Assembly: GCF_000016785.1 (NCBI RefSeq)
Contig: NC_009486.1
Location: forward strand, 744,001 to 808,000
Reading direction: 5' to 3'
DNA length: 64,000 nucleotides
DNA from: Thermotoga petrophila RKU-1
Lineage (GTDB): Bacteria; Thermotogota; Thermotogae; Thermotogales; Thermotogaceae
Part shown: positions 59,713-64,000 of the stretch, one piece after another
Layout of the letters: each line of letters opens with the position of its first letter
Position numbering within the stretch: position 1 is the first letter of the stretch
Notes under the pieces: model-generated
Seen by the model: the letters and a program-made list of their open reading frames with translations, nothing else
What the model was told of the DNA's origin: nothing
The model's database searches: none
Position numbers and translations under genes: made by a program

Positions 59713-60257
59713 AGGATCTCCTCCGTCTTTGCGATGTACGCGACTCCATGTGCCAGGTTTTTCAGTGAAGAGAAGTGGTACCATTCGTTTTTATCCCACA
59801 GCGCGTCCTCCACCATTATCACTTCGAAGTTTCTCACAAAAGCGCTTCGGGCTGTAGTTTCACAGCAAAGATGTGTCATCACACCTGTTATGATCAGCTG
59901 GTTGACGTTTCTTGATCTGAGCTCCTCTTCGAGTTTCGTTGAATAAAACGCGTCGTACGTGTTCTTTTCAAAAAGAAGAACATCGGAAAAAACGGGAACG
60001 GCCCACCTTTTATCCACTTCGTTTCCCCACCACTTCTTCATCATCGGGGACGCTCCTACGTGGACTGTGGCTATCACGGGAAGTTTCGCTCTTTCGAAGG
60101 AGATCTTCAGTTTTCTGATGTTTTCGATAGCAACCTCCACTCCCCGGAGGTATGCTGGGGAGTCAGGAGAGGTGAAATAACTTTGAAGATCGATGATGAG
60201 AAGTGCTGGCCTTTTCAAAGTGAATCTTTTCTTTTCTCTTTCTGGGAAATAAAACAT
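59673..60257 (-). CDS. Isochorismatase-family cysteine hydrolase
   Basis: A 194-residue hydrolase with the catalytic triad Asp23 (ALLIIDLQ), Lys98 (FEKNTYDAF) and Cys127 (GVMTHLCCETTA). Nicotinamidases and other amidases share this fold. The usual nicotinamidase metal site is not clear, so the substrate stays open. It follows the flagellin-like gene with no gap and overlaps the flavoprotein gene. It heads the isochorismatase-flavoprotein-MBL-radical SAM run. Confidence 0.88.
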   Translation of the reverse strand: MFYFPEREKKRFTLKRPALLIIDLQSYFTSPDSPAYLRGVEVAIENIRKLKISFERAKLPVIATVHVGASPMMKKWWGNEVDKRWAVPVFSDVLLFEKNTYDAFYSTKLEEELRSRNVNQLIITGVMTHLCCETTARSAFVRNFEVIMVEDALWDKNEWYHFSSLKNLAHGVAYIAKTEEILCALESLEQGQQE

Positions 60258-60258
60258 A

Positions 60259-61035
60259 CTACATCAAGAGTTTGAGTACGTTTCCCGCATTTTCCATTCT
60301 GAAGAGAATTCCGGTCAGTGCCGTCTGTCTCAAAATGTCTTCCTTCGTTGACTCGAGGAGAAGTTCTGCCACGTTCGGTTCGAAAAGGCTTTCTGTTTTG
60401 AAGAGCTCCGTGTAGCTGTTCATCACACTTCTCGCTGAAGACTCCAGCCTGTTCATCCAGGATCCAACGTTTCCTCTGATCTGAGAGATGTTTTCCAGAG
60501 CTTGATCTATGGTTTCAAGAGATCTTTGTGCTCCTTCGAAGGTGGAAAGGTCCACTTCAAACAGTTCGGAGAGAGTCTCTTCGAGGTTTGGTATGTTCAC
60601 CGTTACGTTCTGTCCTTCATTGGGTCCCGTCTGGATCACAAGGTTTCGAACGTCTCCAGCGAGCACCCTCTGTTCGTTGTAAGTTGTCTGCTGGATAATC
60701 CTTTTCACACCGCGCATTATTTCTTCGTATTCTTTCTGTGTCATGGATCTTTCTACGTCTGTGAGAGTAGCGTTCGAAGCCTGAACGGCGAGTTCTCTTG
60801 CCCTCTGAAGCGATGTTGATATGCTTTCAAGTCCCGAATCGGCCGTGTTCAGAAGACCTATTCCGTTGTATATTTGTGAAAGTGTCGTTTTGTATCCTTC
60901 TATCTGTCCTCTCAATTTCTGCTGAATGGTAAGTTCGGATACTGTGTTGAAGAGAAAACTTCCCGGTGTGGGGGCTTTTCTTTCAAGGCTGAGTTGCTGA
61001 ATGTACCGCATCAGACTTACATCGTTCACCCTCAT
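60259..61035 (-). CDS. Short flagellin-like protein
   Basis: A 258-residue protein of the flagellin/FlgL superfamily. Residues 1-150 carry the N-terminal D0/D1 helices (LTIQQKLRGQIEGYKTTLSQIYNGIGLLNTADSGLESI, then LQRARELAVQASN) and residues 175-258 the C-terminal D1/D0 helices (ALENISQIRGNVGSWMNRLESS), but there is almost no variable D2/D3 part. It could be a minor filament protein or a junction protein. The N-terminus (MRVNDVSLMRYIQQL) differs from ordinary flagellins. It has its own ribosome site (GGGGGGATTCAGG) and no other flagellar gene nearby. Confidence 0.8.
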   Translation of the reverse strand: MRVNDVSLMRYIQQLSLERKAPTPGSFLFNTVSELTIQQKLRGQIEGYKTTLSQIYNGIGLLNTADSGLESISTSLQRARELAVQASNATLTDVERSMTQKEYEEIMRGVKRIIQQTTYNEQRVLAGDVRNLVIQTGPNEGQNVTVNIPNLEETLSELFEVDLSTFEGAQRSLETIDQALENISQIRGNVGSWMNRLESSARSVMNSYTELFKTESLFEPNVAELLLESTKEDILRQTALTGILFRMENAGNVLKLLM

Positions 61036-61087
61036 CCTGAATCCCCCCTTTCCATAATGAATTTTATCAGACTAAGGCTCCACCTTA

Positions 61088-61216
61088 ATACGCCATAATG
61101 AAATTGCGGCCAAAAATCACGATCGTTGAGTAGGGCGGGAGCTGTCCGAGTTCATGCCCGTTGACCGTGCTCTGGCGGCGGAACCTAAAAAGGGTCTACG
61201 AGCCATCACGGGTTGA
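61088..61216 (+). pseudogene. Relic of a TnpB (IS200/IS605-type) transposase 3' end
   Basis: From 61130 the plus strand encodes VGRELSEFMPVDRALAAEPK and a further eight residues before the TGA at 61214. This fits the C-terminal tail of TnpB proteins (VGRGxPEFTPVE-type), and GTTGAAGCAGAAAACCC just after it resembles the ...KQE(T/A)P end that many tnpB genes carry. An in-frame TGA at 61127 and the lack of the zinc-finger and RuvC-like core upstream show that only the last part survives. The GC-rich hairpins here may also be remains of the omega-RNA scaffold. It lies in the 216-base gap between the flagellin-like and MFS genes. Confidence 0.6.
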
Positions 61217-61220
61217 AGCA

Positions 61221-61247
61221 GAAAACCCTGCCTCATAAGAGGCAGGA
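61221..61247 (-). terminator. Terminator of the MFS gene
   Basis: On the minus strand CCTGCCTC-TTAT-GAGGCAGG (61246-61227) is followed by GTTTTC, directly after the MFS stop at 61252. Confidence 0.8.
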
Positions 61248-61251
61248 TGGT

Positions 61252-62406
61252 TCACCATTCGTATCTTTTCATTCTAAGAAGGAGCAGAGCCGCTGCAAAC
61301 TGTATTACGAAAGAGAACAGTATCAGATAGAACCGGTTGATATCGTAGAGCGTTCCCATGATCCACGATCCAGAGAACCAGAAAACACCGTACACGGTGA
61401 AGAACATTCCGTAAGCGAATCCACGCTTTTCTGCAGGTACGATCTTCGCTACAACCGCTCTCATGATCGATTCCTGCGCTCCCATACCGATTCCCCAGAG
61501 AATCACTCCGGCAAAGATGAGCGGAAAACTGTTCGAAAAAGAAAGCAAGGGAAAGAAAGAAGAGAGAAGAAGCGCGTAGGCCAGGGCAACGAAACCCTTT
61601 TTATCGAACAAATGACCGAAAACCAGCGCAGCCACCGCATCCACGGCCATCGCGAGTGAGTAAGTCGCAGGGGCGAAGAAATCTTTCGTGACTTCAAAAC
61701 TCTTCATGTGGTATGCGATGATAGGAAAATCAACGAAGGCAAAGGCCACCATCGAAACGATGGCAAGATAGAACCAGTAAGTCTTTCCCAGATTTCGATC
61801 CACTGGATTGTCTTTTCTCTTCTTCATTTCCTGAGGAGCTGGGAAAGTTATACGTGCCGTGAGGAGAAGAACCATTGCAACGAGAGCCGGTATGAGAAGG
61901 ATGAAAAAGCAAAATCTGTAACTTTTTCCAAATGCGAGGGCGAATGTGAGCGCAAGAGGTCCCAAGATGGCACCGATCTGATCTAGTGCCTCATGAATGC
62001 CAAAGCCTTTGCCCATTCCAACTTCTTCAGAAGCGAAAGAGAGCAAGACATCCCTTGCGGGAGTTCTCAGGGCCTTCCCAAATCTTTCGGCGATGATGAG
62101 AACAAGCGCTGTCTGCCAGTTTCCTGCAAGTGCGAGAGCCGGTACCGCAAAGAGATTTATCGCGTATCCCAGGATGGTGAAAAGCCAGTACTTCCGTGTC
62201 TTATCGCTCAGAATTCCCGAAATCAATCTGAAGGCGTATCCTGTGAGCTCACCGAGTCCTACGGCAAATCCAAGAGCGGCGGCGCTCGCTCCCAGTGTCT
62301 TCATGAACGGTCCAATGATGCTCCTTGCCCCTTCGTAAGTAACGTCCGCGAAGAGACTGACCAGCCCCAAAAGCACGATGAATAGAAAGGCCTTTTTTCT
62401 GGACAT
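61252..62406 (-). CDS. Major facilitator superfamily transporter
   Basis: A 384-residue MFS permease with about twelve membrane helices. Seen: the N-terminal VSLFADVTYEGARSIIGPFMKTLGASAAALG, the motif A-like loop RLISGILSDKTRKYW between helices 2 and 3, ERFGKALRTPARDVLLS, GIHEALDQIGAILGPLALT, and in the second half AALVFGHLFDKKGF. The substrate is unknown; this pattern occurs in uncharacterised bacterial drug or metabolite exporters. The ATG at 62406 follows GAGGAGGGATGTT; the frame is open much further upstream, but that is antisense to the M20 gene. Confidence 0.88.
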   Translation of the reverse strand: MSRKKAFLFIVLLGLVSLFADVTYEGARSIIGPFMKTLGASAAALGFAVGLGELTGYAFRLISGILSDKTRKYWLFTILGYAINLFAVPALALAGNWQTALVLIIAERFGKALRTPARDVLLSFASEEVGMGKGFGIHEALDQIGAILGPLALTFALAFGKSYRFCFFILLIPALVAMVLLLTARITFPAPQEMKKRKDNPVDRNLGKTYWFYLAIVSMVAFAFVDFPIIAYHMKSFEVTKDFFAPATYSLAMAVDAVAALVFGHLFDKKGFVALAYALLLSSFFPLLSFSNSFPLIFAGVILWGIGMGAQESIMRAVVAKIVPAEKRGFAYGMFFTVYGVFWFSGSWIMGTLYDINRFYLILFSFVIQFAAALLLLRMKRYEW

Positions 62407-62441
62407 AACATCCCTCCTCACCAGGGTTTTCTCAAAAGATA

Positions 62442-62447
62442 GTATAA
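62442..62447 (+). promoter_or_regulatory. -10 box of the M20 peptidase gene
   Basis: TATAAT lies 20 bases before the ATG at 62467. No good -35 box is visible at standard spacing. Confidence 0.5.
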
Positions 62448-62466
62448 TGTAATTGGAGGGATAAAA

Positions 62467-63543
62467 ATGAAGTGGATCGAAATTTACAAAAAACTCGTGA
62501 ACATCGACACAGGACCCGATCTTCCATTCGAAGAGAAGCTGAGGCGAACGTCGTTTCTGACAGAAATCCTCGAAGACCTTGGTTTCAGAGTGGAAAAAAG
62601 GGAAGCCGCTTACGTGGCCTTCCGTGGGAAACCGCCTTACATTACCCTCATAGGACATCTCGACACCGTCTTTCCCGAAGGTGAATCGAAGAGAAGACCT
62701 TTCACAATAGAAGGAAACATCGCCAAGGGTCCTGGTGTTTGTGACATGAAAGGGGGAGTTGTGATTCTCCTTGAGTCTTTGAAAAGATTCCTCCAACAGA
62801 ACGACACCGATCTCTGTGTGGTTCTGAATGTGGATGAAGAACTGGGATCACCGCTCAGTGGAGAATTGTTCAAAGAAGTTGCCGGTATGAGTTCCCACTG
62901 TCTATCCTTCGAGCCGGGAAGAGAAAACGGAGAGCTCATATCCTCCAGGAAGGGAATCATCTCCCTGTGGTTGTTCGCTCGCGGAAAAAAAGGACACGCT
63001 TCGAGACTGGACGAAGGAGCCAACGCGATCGTTGAACTGGCTTTCAAAGTGATGGAACTCACTTCACTGAACGGGAGATTTCCAAACCTTACTCTGAATC
63101 CAACGATCGTAAAGGGTGGTGCGGAAAGCAACGTGACACCGGACAAAGCGGAGGTTTATTTCGATGTCAGGTACTACGATGACAAAGAGTACGAGTTTCT
63201 CGAAGAAACACTGAAACGACTCTCTGCTGTACATCCTGAAGCGAACGTTTCTTACAGCTTGAAACTCAGAAGGCTTCCTATGAAAGAAGATCCTGATTTT
63301 GTGAACATCGTGAAGATGTCTGCCGAAGAGATTGGAATGACTGTGAGTTTTGTGAGGGCAACTGGTGGAGGAGACGTGGCGTTTTTCTCGCAGAACGGCG
63401 TTCCTTCCATAGACGGCCTGGGTATTCCCGGTGGTAAGATGCACTCCGAGGATGAATACGCGAGACTCGATCAATTTGAAGATAGGGTGAATCTGGTTGT
63501 ACATCTTTTGAGAAAACTTGGAGGTGAAAAAAATGTTCGTTGA
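62467..63543 (+). CDS. M20-family metallopeptidase
   Basis: A 358-residue zinc peptidase of the glutamate carboxypeptidase/ArgE-DapE group. Seen: metal ligand His64 and Asp66 in LIGHLDTVFP, bridging Asp93 in GPGVCDMKGG, catalytic Glu124/ligand Glu125 in VDEELGSP, ligand Glu in SFEPGRENGEL, and His in GGKMHSEDE near residue 330. The middle holds the dimerisation lid (GKKGHASRLDEGANAI). It probably removes a C-terminal Glu or another acyl-amino acid; the substrate is not readable. It overlaps the next gene by 11 bases. Confidence 0.88.
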   Translation: MKWIEIYKKLVNIDTGPDLPFEEKLRRTSFLTEILEDLGFRVEKREAAYVAFRGKPPYITLIGHLDTVFPEGESKRRPFTIEGNIAKGPGVCDMKGGVVILLESLKRFLQQNDTDLCVVLNVDEELGSPLSGELFKEVAGMSSHCLSFEPGRENGELISSRKGIISLWLFARGKKGHASRLDEGANAIVELAFKVMELTSLNGRFPNLTLNPTIVKGGAESNVTPDKAEVYFDVRYYDDKEYEFLEETLKRLSAVHPEANVSYSLKLRRLPMKEDPDFVNIVKMSAEEIGMTVSFVRATGGGDVAFFSQNGVPSIDGLGIPGGKMHSEDEYARLDQFEDRVNLVVHLLRKLGGEKNVR

Positions 63544-64000
63544 TACAACCTTAAGAGATGGACATCAATCTCTGATTGCGACGAGGATGAGAACGGAAGA
63601 TATGCTGCCTGCTCTCGAAGCGTTCGACAGAATGAATTTTCACTCCATGGAAGTCTGGGGAGGAGCAACCTTCGATGTCGCCGTTAGATTTCTGAACGAA
63701 AATCCATGGGAGAGGTTGAAAAAGATAAGAGAGGGTTTGAAGAACACGAAGATTCAGATGCTTCTGAGAGGACAGAATCTCGTTGGCTACAGGCACTACG
63801 CGGACGATGTTGTGGAGCTTTTCATAAAGAAAGTGGCGGAGTATGGACTGGATATCATACGTATCTTCGATGCGCTGAACGATGAAAGAAACCTGCAGAA
63901 ATCTATTGAAGAGTCAAAAAAGCACGGTCTTCATGTTCAGGTAGCGATCAGTTACACGGTGAGTCCTGTCCACACTCTCGATTACTATCTTGACTTCGCA
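63533..64000 (+). CDS. Oxaloacetate decarboxylase alpha / pyruvate carboxylase B-type carboxyltransferase (3' end outside window)
   Basis: The first 156 residues are visible and the gene runs off the window. Seen: the DRE-TIM/carboxyltransferase start FVDTTLRDGHQSLIATRMRTEDML, GGATFDVAVRFLNENPWERL, MLLRGQNLVGYRHYADDVVE, the metal and substrate region IRIFDALNDERNL, and VAISYTVSPVHTLDYY. Such subunits transfer carboxyl groups from oxaloacetate to biotin, in Na+-pumping decarboxylases or two-subunit pyruvate carboxylases. The ATG follows GGAGGTGAAAAAA and overlaps the M20 stop. Confidence 0.92.
   Translation, partial: MFVDTTLRDGHQSLIATRMRTEDMLPALEAFDRMNFHSMEVWGGATFDVAVRFLNENPWERLKKIREGLKNTKIQMLLRGQNLVGYRHYADDVVELFIKKVAEYGLDIIRIFDALNDERNLQKSIEESKKHGLHVQVAISYTVSPVHTLDYYLDFA

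Noticed and set aside
62407-62796. A longer MFS protein starting at 62796
   Set aside because: The extension is antisense to the M20 peptidase gene; GAGGAGGG precedes ATG 62406, where the first membrane helix begins.

Overview
The window comes from a hyperthermophilic bacterium of the genus Thermotoga, very close to T. maritima. The proteins (reverse gyrase, K+-dependent membrane pyrophosphatase, Rex, TrpGD fusion) and the gene order match my memory of roughly TM0128 to TM0188 in T. maritima MSB8. Small protein differences and an intron in the 23S rRNA gene suggest a sister strain or species. I ran no database search; strain and locus-tag remarks are from memory.

Layout. (1) 1-5.5 kb: an SRPBCC-domain protein (cut by the window edge), then on the minus strand holA, a B12-binding-type radical SAM protein, a nitrilase-family amidase and glmM, with a divergent small lipoprotein. 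(2) 5.5-11.45 kb, minus strand: a complete rRNA operon, promoter - 16S - tRNA-Ile - tRNA-Ala - 23S - 5S. The 23S gene carries a 698-nt group I intron whose P8 loop holds a LAGLIDADG homing endonuclease gene. (3) 11.5-26.2 kb, minus strand: a long co-directional block, leuS-rex-DUF4911-yqeG-sahH-reverse gyrase-hppA, a terminator, then acp-DUF89-yitT-priA. (4) 26.3-29.4 kb, plus strand: deoB-folC-ruvA. (5) 29.3-42.7 kb: mostly minus-strand envelope, lipid and aromatic genes (DUF368, TPR, ZU5/alpha-beta hydrolase protein, prenyl synthase, DUF151, lgt-remA-like, a TyrA-remnant/AroQ/PheA fusion, LUD protein), with plus-strand rdgB, flavin reductase-phoA and a large DUF4914-like PEPCK-related P-loop protein. 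(6) 42.69-43.24 kb: the only gene-free stretch over 300 bases. It is the chromosomal replication origin, with ten 12-mer DnaA boxes (AAACCTACCACC type) and a DnaA-trio/unwinding element. (7) 43.2-57.4 kb, plus strand: DUF177-rpmF-plsX-glmS-rsfS-clpX-tsaD, then (after minus-strand tRNA-Pro and fmdB) a receiver-GGDEF protein and the complete trpEGDCFBA operon. (8) 57.4-62.4 kb, minus strand: an RlmN-like radical SAM protein, an MBL-fold hydrolase, a thioredoxin-reductase-like flavoprotein without CxxC, an isochorismatase-family hydrolase, a short flagellin, a TnpB relic and an MFS transporter. (9) 62.4 kb to the end, plus strand: an M20 peptidase and the start of an oxaloacetate decarboxylase/pyruvate carboxylase alpha subunit.

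Gene orientation switches at the origin: mainly minus to its left and plus to its right, so most genes, including rrn, are read in the direction of fork movement. The most notable sequence features are the origin with a promoter inside its unwinding region, the dual-coding 3' end of the 23S intron, a trpC gene whose only well-placed start codon is AUC, a PheA protein carrying a dead TyrA domain, a lipase-fold envelope protein without its nucleophile, and the DUF4914-like kinase-fold orphan next to oriC.
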